Origin: Aeoliella mucimassa
GTDB lineage: Bacteria; Planctomycetota; Planctomycetia; Pirellulales; Lacipirellulaceae
Assembly (NCBI RefSeq): GCF_007748035.1
Contig: NZ_CP036278.1
Coordinates: forward strand, 2,542,001-2,606,000
Direction: 5' to 3'
Length of the DNA stretch: 64,000 bases
Position 1 is the stretch's first letter. Every line of letters begins with the position of its first letter. The position numbers and the translations under genes are program-made. Positions 33,499 to 43,118 of this stretch are shown piece by piece. The notes under the pieces were generated by a model that ran no database searches, was not told where the DNA came from, and worked only from the letters and a program-made list of their open reading frames with translations.

Positions 33499-34518
33499 CT
33501 AGTTTCCCACGCTGGCCGGCTTCTCTAGCACGACGCTGTAGTAGCCGTGAGCGGAGTAGCCCACCGTGTAGGGCATCAACAGTCCGCAAATGGCGTTCTC
33601 CACCGCCAGCGGCGGCATCGTGCGACGGATCAACTTCACCGCCAGCGACATGTTAAAGAATCGCCGAGAGAGTCGGTAGAGACGCGCCAAGTCGGTCGCG
33701 GTGTCCGCCGAGCGATCGACGACGCTAACCAGCGAAAAGCCGAGGCTCGTTGCCATGGCTTGCCAGGAGTCCATCACCGCAAACGCATCGACGGCCGCGG
33801 TCTTCTCGACCAGTCGCGCTGCCTGCTGCAGCGGGGCGTCGAACGACTCGAGCGGTTGGTTGCGAAAACAATCGATTACCATCATCCGCCCACCCGGCCG
33901 CAGCACGCGATACGCTTCGGCCAGGGCGAGTTGCTGGTCGTCGGTTTGACAAAGTGTTTCAATCGCCAGCAAGGCGTCGAACGAACCGTCGGAGAACGAA
34001 AGTTGTTGATAGTTGGCTTCTACGAACTCGACATTCGCCAGCCCTTTCGCGTCGCGACGCGCCGAGCGAAGGTGGTGCGGAGACAGGTCGACCCCTACGA
34101 ACTCGCGATCGGCAAACTGCTCGGCAAGCGAACGGACGTTGAACCCCATGCCACAGCCGAACTCGATCGCCCGCTTGGCATCGATCGCGTCGAGCTGTTC
34201 GGCAAACAACTCCACGTGCCGGCGGTGGCCCACTTTGTCGTTCGCGTCGGCCGGGGCGTCGCTGGTTCGCATGCCGATGTGCAACGCACCAGCACCGGAG
34301 TGAAACATGCGATACGCCCGCTCGCTCTGACGATAGTATTCCACCACCTCGTCGGCGGCGATCTGTCGCGCGCGAATCGACTCGGTGTCGAACGCCTTCT
34401 CCACCAGAGCAAGCGCCTGGTCGAGGGGAAGGTCAACAATGTTAGCAACAGCAGGTACCACAGGAGCAATCGACGAGTAATTCAACAGTGGGTGTTTACC
34501 AGAGTTCGAGGGAAGCAA
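33499..34518 (-). CDS. class I SAM-dependent methyltransferase
   Basis: The 339-residue protein has a methyltransferase fold with motif I as IEFGCGMGFNVRSLAE, motif II acid in FVGVDLSPHHL, and FSDGSFDALLAIETLCQTDD as motif IV. LRPGGRMMVIDCF is the post-motif. An N-terminal helical region (LDQALALVEKAFDTESIRARQ, VEYYRQSERAYRMFHSGAGALH) resembles small-molecule or lipid methyltransferases of the Coq3/UbiE-like type. The stop lies three bases from the start region of the next gene. The substrate is unknown. Confidence 0.88.
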   Translation of the reverse strand: MLPSNSGKHPLLNYSSIAPVVPAVANIVDLPLDQALALVEKAFDTESIRARQIAADEVVEYYRQSERAYRMFHSGAGALHIGMRTSDAPADANDKVGHRRHVELFAEQLDAIDAKRAIEFGCGMGFNVRSLAEQFADREFVGVDLSPHHLRSARRDAKGLANVEFVEANYQQLSFSDGSFDALLAIETLCQTDDQQLALAEAYRVLRPGGRMMVIDCFRNQPLESFDAPLQQAARLVEKTAAVDAFAVMDSWQAMATSLGFSLVSVVDRSADTATDLARLYRLSRRFFNMSLAVKLIRRTMPPLAVENAICGLLMPYTVGYSAHGYYSVVLEKPASVGN

Positions 34519-34521
34519 GCC

Positions 34522-35574
34522 TTACCGCTTTGGCTCGATGACCGCCACGCCGACTTCGTCGAAGTGATCCATCGCGGCCAGCGCTGCGGGGGCTTCGCTG
34601 AGCAGAATCGAGCGGGTTACCAGTTTAGCAGCTTCGAGCCGCCCTCGGACAACAAGGTCGAGAAGTCGCGGATAGTCGCGTGCGGCCAGGCCATGGCTGC
34701 CGACGATTTCCAGCTCATGGGCGATCACCGGACCCATCGGCAGCGGAGGATTACTCTGATCGCCGGCGAGCAGACCGACCTGAACATGGCGGCCACGTTT
34801 GCGGAGCGAGAGAATCGAGTTGGTAGCAGTCGTCCGGCTGCCGAGAGCGTCGAGCGACAGATCGGCCCCTCGGCCGGTCAGCTGCCGCACAGCGGCGGGG
34901 ATATCGTCGATATGGCTGGCGTCGAGCACCTCGGCAGCACCGAGTTGTTGAGCCAACTCGAGCGGCTGCTGGCGGATGTCGATGGCAATCGGCCGAGCAC
35001 CCAGGGCGGCTGCGATAGCGACTGCGGCCAGGCCCACGCCGCCACAGCCATGCACCGCGACCCAGTCGCCAGGGCGAAGCTGTCCTTGGGCGGCCACCGC
35101 GCGGTAGGCGGTTGCCATTCGGCAGCCCAGGCTGGCGGCCGTGGCGAAATCGAGCGACTCCGGCAGGCGGACCAGGTTGAAGTCGGCGTAGCGAATCGCC
35201 ACTCGCTCGGCGTACGATCCCCAACCGGTGAAACCTGGCTGAAACTGCTGATCGCATACTTGGGCGTTGCCCGTCGTGCATTCCGGGCAGGTGCCGCAGC
35301 CCGCGACAAAGGGCATCGTGACCCGATCGCCCGGCTTCCAGCAGGTGACGTCGCGGCCAACCTCGGCAACGATGCCCGCCAGCTCATGCCCAGGCACATG
35401 CGGCAGTACGCGGATGTCAGCATCGTGACCTTGCCAGCCATGCCAGTCGCTCCGGCAGAGTCCGGTCGCGTGCACCTCGATCACCGCCCCGTCGGGGGCG
35501 CACTCCGGCTCGGCCACCTCGTCGACTCGGATGGGGCCGCGAAACTCGTCGAAAACAACCGCTTGCATGGCCAT
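34522..35574 (-). CDS. zinc-dependent alcohol dehydrogenase (MDR family)
   Basis: The 350-residue protein has catalytic zinc ligands C40-like in GLCRSDW and HE in VPGHELAG, and a structural zinc site in AGCGTCPECTTGNAQVC (four Cys). The NAD(P)-binding Rossmann motif is VHGCGGVGLAAV. Two nearby ATG codons (35574 and 35568) are possible starts. A terminator lies just upstream at 35591-35622, so the ADH, methyltransferase and Rieske genes probably form their own transcription unit. Confidence 0.93.
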   Translation of the reverse strand: MAMQAVVFDEFRGPIRVDEVAEPECAPDGAVIEVHATGLCRSDWHGWQGHDADIRVLPHVPGHELAGIVAEVGRDVTCWKPGDRVTMPFVAGCGTCPECTTGNAQVCDQQFQPGFTGWGSYAERVAIRYADFNLVRLPESLDFATAASLGCRMATAYRAVAAQGQLRPGDWVAVHGCGGVGLAAVAIAAALGARPIAIDIRQQPLELAQQLGAAEVLDASHIDDIPAAVRQLTGRGADLSLDALGSRTTATNSILSLRKRGRHVQVGLLAGDQSNPPLPMGPVIAHELEIVGSHGLAARDYPRLLDLVVRGRLEAAKLVTRSILLSEAPAALAAMDHFDEVGVAVIEPKR

Positions 35575-35590
35575 GTCACTGTGGGCAAAA

Positions 35591-35622
35591 CAAAAAACCG
35601 GGGACCGTCAGTCGGCCCCCGG
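35591..35622 (-). terminator. rho-independent terminator of the PEP-CTERM gene
   Basis: CCGGGGACCG at 35598-35607 pairs with 35613-35622 with one mismatch around a 5-base loop. On the minus strand the stem is followed by TTTTTTG. It sits 38 bases downstream of the PEP-CTERM stop codon. Confidence 0.88.
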
Positions 35623-35660
35623 AAGTATTCCGCTCGAATTGTACCGCGAATCCCCTGCTG

Positions 35661-36587
35661 CTAACAGCGGCGATAAGCGAGCACCATGGCGACCAACAGC
35701 GGCATCACCAGCAGCAGACCCGAAGGCTCTGGCACGACGAAGCCCACCCGCTCGACCAGATCGGGCTGCGAGAATTCGGCCGTGAGCGTGCTGAACGCGT
35801 CGGCCACTCGGGTGCCGTAGGCGGCCTCGGCCCGCAAGGTTTGCCAGACGTAAAAAGTCTGCCCTGGAACCACATCGAAATCGATGGTCGTGGTCCGCAT
35901 GGCTTTCGCGCCGGCGGTGTCGTTTTCGATCAGCAGTGTATCAAGATCGTAGGCCGGAGCGTTGTTGTGGCTCAGCACCGTCGCACCAAGCTCGCTCAGC
36001 AGCGTGCCGATGCCATCGAAGAACTCGTAGTTCGGCGTATCTTCGAACACCGCGGCACTGGCATGAATGTTCGTCAACGCATTGGCGATCGAGCCATTGG
36101 TACCCACGGGGTCGTCGACGATGCCTTCGAGTTCGAAGGTCAGCGACAAGGTGGTCGCCTGCGAACCGGTGTACTGGAACTGATCGGAGACAAACGCGCT
36201 CGACCAGGCCACCGCCCCGGCTGGCAACTCACCCGCGAACGCTACGTTCGATCGATTGCCGGTGAGCCGAGCTTCGGCCCGCATGGGGGCAATCACGTTG
36301 CGAGTGAAGGGGAGCCCGGTAAACGAGCGAGCGTAGGCGCGGTCCCAGGGACCACGGCCAGCGAAGTCGGTCGTCACGCTATCGTCGAGCAGCGACTCCG
36401 CAATCGGAATGCCTGCCCCGCCGGCGGTATCGAACGTGAAATTCGTCTGGCCACCTCCGGCGAAGATGTCGCCGACCGAGCTAAAGGTTTGTGTTCCCCA
36501 CTTCGGCGGCGCCTGGGCCCAGCAGGGCGACAACGCGCAGCAACTCACCATCACGCACAGAAAGAGATTCAGCCGCATTCCAGCCAT
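35661..36587 (-). CDS. PEP-CTERM sorted secreted protein
   Basis: The 308-residue product has an N-terminal signal peptide (MRLNLFLCVMVSCCALSPCWAQ; an ATG six to nine bases earlier is also possible) and a C-terminal PEP-CTERM sorting signal: VPEPSGLLLVMPLL followed by a hydrophobic stretch and YRRC. The signal is recognised by exosortase, which removes the tail during export. The mature part is beta-rich with many Thr, Ser and Gly residues (GSQATTLSLTFELEG). Neither exosortase nor other PEP-CTERM genes are nearby. Its terminator lies at 35591-35622. Confidence 0.88.
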   Translation of the reverse strand: MAGMRLNLFLCVMVSCCALSPCWAQAPPKWGTQTFSSVGDIFAGGGQTNFTFDTAGGAGIPIAESLLDDSVTTDFAGRGPWDRAYARSFTGLPFTRNVIAPMRAEARLTGNRSNVAFAGELPAGAVAWSSAFVSDQFQYTGSQATTLSLTFELEGIVDDPVGTNGSIANALTNIHASAAVFEDTPNYEFFDGIGTLLSELGATVLSHNNAPAYDLDTLLIENDTAGAKAMRTTTIDFDVVPGQTFYVWQTLRAEAAYGTRVADAFSTLTAEFSQPDLVERVGFVVPEPSGLLLVMPLLVAMVLAYRRC

Positions 36588-36779
36588 GAGATCTTTCTCC
36601 CGTTAGAAGTTTTGCCCCTTGCAACGAGATCGAGCGGCGAGGTCTCGAGTTGTCGAAACCGCTCCCCAGCCCCCGGAACGAACATAATGTCGCCCGCAGC
36701 TGGAGTCAATCAAACGAACGAGAAAAATAGTGGGTTGCGTGGTGCGCGATTCACTAGGCGGCAGCTCAGCTCGCGTCGT

Positions 36780-37907
36780 TTAACCTCGCGAGAGGGCGTC
36801 GGACTGATCGACGAACGAGTCGCCATCCCACTCAGCGTCGGCCTGGATCATGCGAATATGGCTTTCAGCCTGACGGGCGGCCCGGGCTTCGGCCTGACGG
36901 CGGACCAGATCGGAGTGCGTGGTGAAGTACTGCAGCGAGTGGCCTTTGAACTCGTCGAGTGTCTCGAAGCCATGCTGCTCCATGAACTCCAGCAGTTGTT
37001 CCTTCATGGTCTGCACGCAGCGATAACCCATTTTCATCACGCCGGTGCAAACCTGCACCGTGTCGCAACCGAGCAGCAAGAACTGCGTAGCGTCGCGCCC
37101 GGTCTCGATGCCGCCGACGCCCGACAGCGAGCGGCCAGGGAACTCGTCTCGCAGCACCGTGGCGATCTCCATGCACATTCGCAGCGCGATCGGCATGATC
37201 GCCTGCGAGCTGTATCCCCCCGCGGTGCTGTAGCCTTCCACGCTCGGCTCAGGGCGGAGCGTATCGAGGTTCACCCCGACGACGCTGCGGATGGTATTGA
37301 TGGCCGAGATGCCTTGGCACCCGGCTCGCAGGCTCGCGCGGGCGGGGTCTTCGATGCGGGTGACGTTGGGAGTCATCTTCACCCACACCGGGCGGTCGGC
37401 CACTTGCATGACCCAGCCGCAGACTTCCTCGAGCAGTTCGGGATCCTCGCCCATGGCCGAGCCCATGCGACGCTCGGTGAGTCCGTGCGGGCAGCTCATG
37501 TTCAGTTCGAACGCATCGACGCCGGTTTCCTGGCAGCGACCGACAATCTCGTGCCAGGCGTTCTGGTTGTACTCTTCCATGATCGAGGCGATCAGCACAC
37601 GATCGGGGTACTTGTCTTTGATCAGCTTGAACTCATCAAGCCAGGTTTCGAACGGGCGATCGCTAATCAGCTCGATGTTTTCCCAGCCGTAGATCTCGCC
37701 AGTCTCGCGGCTACGCAAACGGGCGTAGCGTGGCTGCACGTTCACCACTTTTTCGGCTTCCAGGCTCACGGTCTTGCAGACAACCGCTCCCCAACCTTCA
37801 TCGTAGGCTTTGCCGATGACATTCGCGTTCGTGCCCGGGGGGCCCGATGCGATGACAAAGGGGTTCGGCAACAACAGGCCATCAACGGTAGACGCGAGCT
37901 TTGGCAT
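36780..37907 (-). CDS. PreA-like dihydropyrimidine dehydrogenase/dihydroorotate dehydrogenase-fold enzyme
   Basis: The 375-residue protein has the FMN-binding TIM-barrel of the dihydroorotate and dihydropyrimidine dehydrogenases: FVIASGPPGTNAN, FELNMSCPHGLTERRMGSAM (with the active-site Cys), VWVKMTPN, SGVGGIETGRDATQFLLLG. It matches PreA more than PyrD. The C-terminal ferredoxin domain that PreA of E. coli carries is not visible here. No PreT-like partner is adjacent. The reaction may be NAD-linked reduction of pyrimidines or another flavin oxidoreduction. Confidence 0.85.
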   Translation of the reverse strand: MPKLASTVDGLLLPNPFVIASGPPGTNANVIGKAYDEGWGAVVCKTVSLEAEKVVNVQPRYARLRSRETGEIYGWENIELISDRPFETWLDEFKLIKDKYPDRVLIASIMEEYNQNAWHEIVGRCQETGVDAFELNMSCPHGLTERRMGSAMGEDPELLEEVCGWVMQVADRPVWVKMTPNVTRIEDPARASLRAGCQGISAINTIRSVVGVNLDTLRPEPSVEGYSTAGGYSSQAIMPIALRMCMEIATVLRDEFPGRSLSGVGGIETGRDATQFLLLGCDTVQVCTGVMKMGYRCVQTMKEQLLEFMEQHGFETLDEFKGHSLQYFTTHSDLVRRQAEARAARQAESHIRMIQADAEWDGDSFVDQSDALSRG

Positions 37908-38135
37908 AGGAAGGGAGGGAGATGGGGACTGGCGTGCCGGATCGTTCGAAATCCCTGGTCCAGCTATCTAGATGTCGCGCGGGTCGCCTGTGGTCGCAGG
38001 CCGTTGGGCGGGTATAAATCCCTGGCTGCGTCTGACGCACTCCACCTTTCGAGATGATTAATGGTACACTTAAGGATTCCTGAGTTAAACTCCCCAATCC
38101 CCGGCCAGCCAGTAAACCGAGGCCCTTTCGCTGTG

Positions 38136-38969
38136 ATGCAATATCCCAAGCTATTTCTGACGTTCGCCCGCAATAGCTTGATCCGCGATATGACGTTTCG
38201 CACCAACTTTCTGATCGAGGTCATCTCGAGCATCAGCTGGATGGTGATGAATCTCGGCTTTTACCTGCTGGTTTACAGCTATACCGACTCAATCGGCGAC
38301 CCGCAAAACCCGGAAGACGGCTGGACCAAATATCAGTTCTTCGTGTTCATCGCGACCACCATGTTCATCAATAGCATTGTGCAGGCGATGTTCATGCCGA
38401 ACGCCCAGGAAATGAGCGAATTGGTCCGCACCGGCGGGCTCGACTTTGCCCTGCTCAAGCCGATTGACACCCAGTTTCTGCTCTCGCTCCGGCGGGTCAA
38501 TTGGTCGTCGCTAGGCAATTTTGTGGTCGCCTTCGGGGTGCTGATCTACGCGTCGCAGCACCTGGATCACACGGGATTCACCCTGGTGCAGTACTTGCTC
38601 TACCCCATTTACATCGTGTGCGGGGTGCTGATTCTCTACAGCATTATGTTCTCACTGGCGGCAACCAGCATCTGGCTTGGCCGCAATCAAACGCTGTACG
38701 ACTTCTGGTTCTACATCACAAATTTCTCGCGGTATCCGCTCGAGATTTACAGCGGCAATGCCTTGGGCAACGCCTTGCAAACCGTGTTTACGTACTTTGT
38801 GCCGGTGCTGATTGTGATTAACGTTCCAGCTCGCATGATGGCCAAACCGCTCACTGCCGAATACGCCTACCTGGCGGGCTACGCAATTATCGCCACCGTG
38901 CTGTCGCTGGTGATCAACCGCTGGGTCTTCCAGCGGGCGTTGGCCAGCTACCGCAGCGCTAGCAGCTGA
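38136..38969 (+). CDS. ABC-2 family transporter permease (DUF990-like)
   Basis: I start at ATG 38136 (MQYPKLFLTFARNSLIRDMTF); the frame is open 25 codons further upstream without features. The 277-residue protein has about six membrane segments (LIEVISSISWMVMNLGFYLLV, FFVFIATTMFINSIVQ, FVVAFGVLIYA, YPIYIVCGVLILYSIMFSL and a C-terminal pair). This is the ABC-2/DUF990 permease type that typically works in pairs with an ATPase. Neither the ATPase nor the second permease lies next to it here. The substrate is unknown. Confidence 0.88.
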   Translation: MQYPKLFLTFARNSLIRDMTFRTNFLIEVISSISWMVMNLGFYLLVYSYTDSIGDPQNPEDGWTKYQFFVFIATTMFINSIVQAMFMPNAQEMSELVRTGGLDFALLKPIDTQFLLSLRRVNWSSLGNFVVAFGVLIYASQHLDHTGFTLVQYLLYPIYIVCGVLILYSIMFSLAATSIWLGRNQTLYDFWFYITNFSRYPLEIYSGNALGNALQTVFTYFVPVLIVINVPARMMAKPLTAEYAYLAGYAIIATVLSLVINRWVFQRALASYRSASS

Positions 38970-38999
38970 GTTGTGCCTGTGGTCCCCTGCCCTCCCCCG

Positions 39000-39416
39000 C
39001 TACTCGCCGTGCACGGTGACCACCACCGAGCGGCTGCGCGGCTTGATATCGCACTCCAGGTGAATCACCTGCTGCCAGGTACCGAGCACCGGGCGGCCAT
39101 TTTCGACGGGAATCGTCAGCTCGGGACCGAGCCAGGTGGACTGCAGATGCGAGTGCCCGTTGCCGTCGTTCCAAGCCCGCTCGTGCCCGTAGGAGGTGCT
39201 GGGGGGAATCAGCTGGTCGAGAATCGCAGGCAAATCGCCGGCCAGGCCCGGTTCGAATTCAATCGCGGCGATCACTCCGGTGCTCCCGACGTTGAAAATG
39301 TGGGCGGTGCCGGTTTGAATAGAACTTCGCTGGATGATCTCCGACACCCTGCTGGAAATATCCTGCATGTCGCGGTGACCAGAGGTCTCCAGCTTAAACC
39401 GTTCCTGAAACACCAT
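39000..39416 (-). CDS. YjbQ/UPF0047 family protein
   Basis: Starting at ATG 39416 (MVFQERFKLETSGH) gives 138 residues, the usual length for this family; an upstream ATG at 39473 would add 19 unsupported residues. It has TGTAHIFNVGSTGVIAAIEFEPG, SYGHERAWNDGNGHSHLQSTWLG and TWQQVIHLECD, the UPF0047 pattern with several conserved His residues that bind metal or phosphate. Members have been reported to have thiamine-phosphate synthase activity in vitro, but the physiological role is unclear. Confidence 0.92.
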   Translation of the reverse strand: MVFQERFKLETSGHRDMQDISSRVSEIIQRSSIQTGTAHIFNVGSTGVIAAIEFEPGLAGDLPAILDQLIPPSTSYGHERAWNDGNGHSHLQSTWLGPELTIPVENGRPVLGTWQQVIHLECDIKPRSRSVVVTVHGE

Positions 39417-39510
39417 CGGCGCGTCTTTCGCTAAAATCGAGTAAAGGCGAGCCATTGCCCACCGAGTATTCATCGTTCATCCATCCCTAGTTTTGCACCA
39501 AGGAAGTATC

Positions 39511-41673
39511 ATGTTCAAGCGTCTCCAGAATGGTCGTTCCCCTGTAAGTGTGACGATGTCGCTGTGGATCGGCTTGGTCGTGGTCGTTATTTCTATGCCC
39601 AATAGCGCTCCCGCCGGCGACTACCCCGCGACACGAAGGGTGGACCACACCGACGATTATCACGGCACCACCGTGCCCGATCCTTACCGTTGGCTCGAGT
39701 CCGACGTCCGCGAATCGCAGGAAGTGGCCGACTGGGTCGAATCCCAGAGCGAGTTCGCCCGCCAGTACCTCGACACGATCCCCGCCCGCGAGATCTTCGC
39801 CAAGCGGTTGGAGAAGCTCTACAACTTCGAACGCTACTCGGCCCCCCGTCGCAAAGGTGGTCGCTTCTTCTACTCCAAGAACGACGGGCTGCAAAACCAG
39901 TCGGTGCTGTACCTTGCCGAGTCGGACACCGACCCCGGGCGGGTACTGATCGATCCGAACACCTGGAGCGAAGATGGCACCGTTGCCCTGTCGTCGTTCT
40001 CGGTAAGCGAAGATGGCGAGCTGATGGCCATTGCCAAGAGTTCGTCGGGTTCCGATTGGAAGACCATTCAGGTCATGGAAATCGAATCGGGCAAGATGCG
40101 CGACGACCTGATCGAGTGGGTGCGGTTCGGCGGAATGGACTGGGACCGCCATGGAACTGGCTTCTACTACGCTCGCTACCCCAAGCCAGGGGAGGGAGAG
40201 AAGTTCCAGTCGGTCGCGCTCAACCAGAAAATCTATTACCACAAGCTGGGCACCCCGCAAGCCGAAGACAAGCTCGTCTATGAGCGGCCCGATCATCCCG
40301 ATTGGTCGTTCGGAGTGAGCGTGACCGAAGAGGGAGACTGGCTGGTGCTGTCGATCGGCTCGGGCACCGATCCCCAGAACCAAGTGTGGGTCAAGAGTCT
40401 CGCTGCAGAGGATGCCGATTGGATTCCGCTGGTCGACCACTTCGAGAATGAGTACGCGTTGCTCGCCAATCGCGGCAGCCTGCTCTACTTCCTGACCGAC
40501 AAAGAGGCTCCGCAAAAGCGGATTGTCGCAATCGATGCGGCCAAGCCGACGGAGATGATGGAGATCGTTCCGCAGCAGGAAGCCACGCTGGTGGATGCCG
40601 ATATCGTCGGCGGCCGGCTGATTGCTCAGTACCTGAAGGACGTGCACGCGGAAGTCGAAATGTTCGACTACAACGGCAAGTCGCTCGGCCAGGTCGAACT
40701 CCCTGGTATCGGTTCCGCAGGCGGGTTCCATGGCGAGGAAGACGAGAACGAAACTTACTTCTCGTTCACCAACACGGTCACTCCCACCAGCATCTACAAG
40801 CTCGACATCCCCACTGGCAAAGTCGAAGTGCTCCGCCGGCCGGGCATCGATTTCGACTCCGACCAATACGTGGTCGAGCAAGTCTTCTACCCGAGCAAAG
40901 ATGGCACCAAGATTCCGATGACCATCTCGCATCGCAAGGGCCTCAAGCTCGATGGCACCAACCCCACGCTTCTGTACGCCTACGGCGGGTTTAACATTTC
41001 GATCACGCCAAGCTTCTCGGTCGACTACGCTGCCTGGATGGAACAAGGCGGGGTCGTGGCCATCGCCAACCTGCGTGGCGGCGGCGAGTACGGCGAAGAC
41101 TGGCATCAAGCCGGTAAGCTCGGCAACAAGCAAAACGTGTTCGACGACTTCATCGCCGCGGCCGAATGGCTCATCGCGAACAAGTACACTGCCAGCGAGC
41201 GACTCGCCATCCGAGGCGGCAGCAACGGTGGTTTGCTGGTCGGCGCGGTCATGACTCAGCGGCCCGAATTGTTCGGCGCTTGCCTGCCCGCGGTCGGCGT
41301 GCACGACATGCTGCGGTTCCACAAGTTCACCGCCGGGCAGTTCTGGCGGAGCGAATATGGCTCGTCCGACGAGGCGGAAGACTTCAAGTTCCTCTATGCC
41401 TACTCCCCTTACCACAACGTGGAGCCAGGAACCTCGTACCCAGCGACCATGGTCACCACGGCCGATACCGACGATCGCGTGGTGCCGATGCACAGCTTCA
41501 AGTTTGCCGCAGCGTTGCAAAACGCCCAAGCGGGCGAGGCCCCCATTCTGCTGCGTGTGGAGCTGAAGGCTGGCCACGGAGCGGGTACGCCGATTTCGAA
41601 GCACATCGAACAGGCTGCCGACATGTGGGCGTTCCTGTCGAAGGTGTTCGACATGCAGGTCGAAGCGAAGTAA
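39511..41673 (+). CDS. prolyl oligopeptidase, S9A family
   Basis: The start at ATG 39511 is preceded by AAGGAAG. The product is 720 residues with an N-terminal signal-like segment (LWIGLVVVVISMP), so it may be exported. A seven-bladed beta-propeller occupies the first two thirds. The C-terminal hydrolase domain has S571 in RGGSNGG, D654 in TADTDDRV and H689 in KAGHGAG, the complete triad. It should cleave oligopeptides after proline. A candidate terminator lies about 105 bases after the stop. Confidence 0.96.
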   Translation: MFKRLQNGRSPVSVTMSLWIGLVVVVISMPNSAPAGDYPATRRVDHTDDYHGTTVPDPYRWLESDVRESQEVADWVESQSEFARQYLDTIPAREIFAKRLEKLYNFERYSAPRRKGGRFFYSKNDGLQNQSVLYLAESDTDPGRVLIDPNTWSEDGTVALSSFSVSEDGELMAIAKSSSGSDWKTIQVMEIESGKMRDDLIEWVRFGGMDWDRHGTGFYYARYPKPGEGEKFQSVALNQKIYYHKLGTPQAEDKLVYERPDHPDWSFGVSVTEEGDWLVLSIGSGTDPQNQVWVKSLAAEDADWIPLVDHFENEYALLANRGSLLYFLTDKEAPQKRIVAIDAAKPTEMMEIVPQQEATLVDADIVGGRLIAQYLKDVHAEVEMFDYNGKSLGQVELPGIGSAGGFHGEEDENETYFSFTNTVTPTSIYKLDIPTGKVEVLRRPGIDFDSDQYVVEQVFYPSKDGTKIPMTISHRKGLKLDGTNPTLLYAYGGFNISITPSFSVDYAAWMEQGGVVAIANLRGGGEYGEDWHQAGKLGNKQNVFDDFIAAAEWLIANKYTASERLAIRGGSNGGLLVGAVMTQRPELFGACLPAVGVHDMLRFHKFTAGQFWRSEYGSSDEAEDFKFLYAYSPYHNVEPGTSYPATMVTTADTDDRVVPMHSFKFAAALQNAQAGEAPILLRVELKAGHGAGTPISKHIEQAADMWAFLSKVFDMQVEAK

Positions 41674-41777
41674 ATGCCAGTAAAGTGAATGCCAGCGAAG
41701 TAAACGTTCGTATGGCTTCCACTCATCCCCTCCCCCTCTGGGGGAGGTCGGGTGGGGATAGCAGCGGCATCGTTTTG

Positions 41778-41816
41778 CCCCCACAAGCCGGAAATCGATT
41801 CGTGGGGGCTTTATTC
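41778..41816 (+). terminator. candidate terminator after the S9 peptidase
   Basis: GCCCCCAC at 41778-41785 pairs with GTGGGGGC at 41803-41810, followed by TTTATT. The loop contains ATCGATT. A hairpin of the same design lies at 31312-31346 upstream of another gene, so this may be a repeated element rather than a dedicated terminator. Confidence 0.55.
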
Positions 41817-42244
41817 TCTCCGGATCGAGGGCAACGGATTCGCGTTTACCCTTGGTTTACCGACACTTTTTGCCTTACTTAAAAATCGCCCGCCGGGAGT
41901 TTCGCCCCACCCTGTTCGAAAGTGGGGCAATACGATTGGTGGTCCGTCGTTCGTGGTCCGTTGCAAGTACCGCGCAGCAGCGACCGGGTAGCACCGACAC
42001 TCGGGCGGAGGGCGTGTTGCTCGCTGCCGATAGCCAAATTGTCAAAGATCACCGCACCGATCACGTGGTGGTGCACTGATCATTAGTGCACATCTGGTGG
42101 CCATTTTCTACAAGAAAATGGAAAGATTGTAGGGTGCATGCAATGCACCGGTGTGTTGGGCGTAATCTCTTGTACGTGTGCATCCGTGGCCCAATGATTC
42201 ACCACGGCCCCATGGCGGTCTCGGCCACATGCCGGCGAGTGGGG

Positions 42245-42331
42245 AATCGCTCGCTCGACCGCTTCGCCGATTCGCAAACCAAACCTGGGGCGGCACTTCG
42301 GCTCGCGGAACTCGCCAGCGTTTGCCCCAGG
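42245..42331 (+). repeat. interspersed structured repeat, copy 1
   Basis: AATCGCTCGCTCGACCGCT at 42245-42263 is followed 55 bases later (start to start) by GGCTCGCGGAACTCGCC at 42300-42316. The second block sits in the loop of a hairpin with stem CCTGGGGC (42284-42291) and GCCCCAGG (42324-42331). The same two blocks with the same spacing recur at 43225-43296 with a different stem sequence. Confidence 0.75.
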
Positions 42332-42680
42332 CCAATCTATTTCGCCACTCCGTGGCTGAAGGGAATGGCGAACTGGCACGCACTGCAGCGCAGGCCTTTG
42401 TGGTCAGCTTGTGGGGGAGGCAAGGTGGCTAGCACCGACATTCGGGCGGAGAGTGGGTTGCCCTCGCATCTCGTCATCTCGTGCGAAGCCCAAACTGGCC
42501 ACGTCCTCACCACCGACGGTAATCGCTCCCAACAGCCTCTCTTGCAAATCATCCTCCCTCTTTTTTACCGCGCATACACACTCTCCCTTCACAACTGACG
42601 TTTGAGAAGACTCCACGCCCAAGTAGACTGAAGACTTGCTGGTTTCCCCCAAAACAAGCGGAGTCGATGTGGATATCGCC

Positions 42681-43118
42681 ATGTCATCGCGACAGTTTGC
42701 TACCGGTTTACTGCTACTTGTCATAGGAGTCCTCGCAACTCCCGCCACCGCTAGCAGCCTCCACCCCTCTTTGCCAAAAGACGAATTGCCCGAGCTGTCG
42801 CTAGAGACAAGCTTGTGGCTGGTGAATGCTTGTGCCTACCGGTACGTATTGGGGTGGGAGTCTGCCTATGTGGACTATTGTATTGAGCATGGCAAGTACG
42901 ATGATTTCAGAGGCGACCTCGATACTCCCCTTCTGGGAGGCCCATGCCATTTCAAACGCATGGCTTTTCAGGCCCGCGGACGAAGCCATGCCAAGATATC
43001 CCTTCGGTGCGTCACACCCATGGTTGGTAGTAGGCAGGTTATGCAAACCACCAGTATCGCTTTCGCCATTTTAGGGGTGAGTGAGGGTGAGTCCGCAACT
43101 GATTTATTCTGGCCGTAA
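42681..43118 (+). CDS. small putative secreted protein
   Basis: From ATG 42681 the product is 145 residues with a good signal peptide (MSSRQFATGLLLLVIGVLAT, then PATASS). The next 60 residues (LPELSLETSLWLVNACAYRYVLGWESAYVDYC) look like a folded domain, but the last third has no clear pattern and may be read in a shifted frame. No known family is recognised. It lies isolated between two copies of the structured repeat. It may be a decaying gene. Confidence 0.45.
   Translation: MSSRQFATGLLLLVIGVLATPATASSLHPSLPKDELPELSLETSLWLVNACAYRYVLGWESAYVDYCIEHGKYDDFRGDLDTPLLGGPCHFKRMAFQARGRSHAKISLRCVTPMVGSRQVMQTTSIAFAILGVSEGESATDLFWP

Larger units (their letters stand above)
41674..42680. other. about 1 kb repeat-bearing gene-poor stretch
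   Basis: No reliable gene is found in this kilobase. It holds a degenerate AAGTAAATGCCAG-like tandem near 41671-41705, the hairpin at 41778-41810, two related words TAGCACCGACAYTCGGGCGGAG at about 41990 and 42430, and a structured repeat at 42245-42331 that recurs at 43225-43312. Confidence 0.6.

Noticed and set aside
33547-35664. 705-residue plus-strand open frame across the methyltransferase and dehydrogenase genes
   Set aside because: It spans two well-supported minus-strand genes and shows no family features.
39487-41784. 765-residue minus-strand open frame opposite the S9 peptidase
   Set aside because: The plus strand encodes a complete peptidase with its triad; the antisense product has no recognisable domain.
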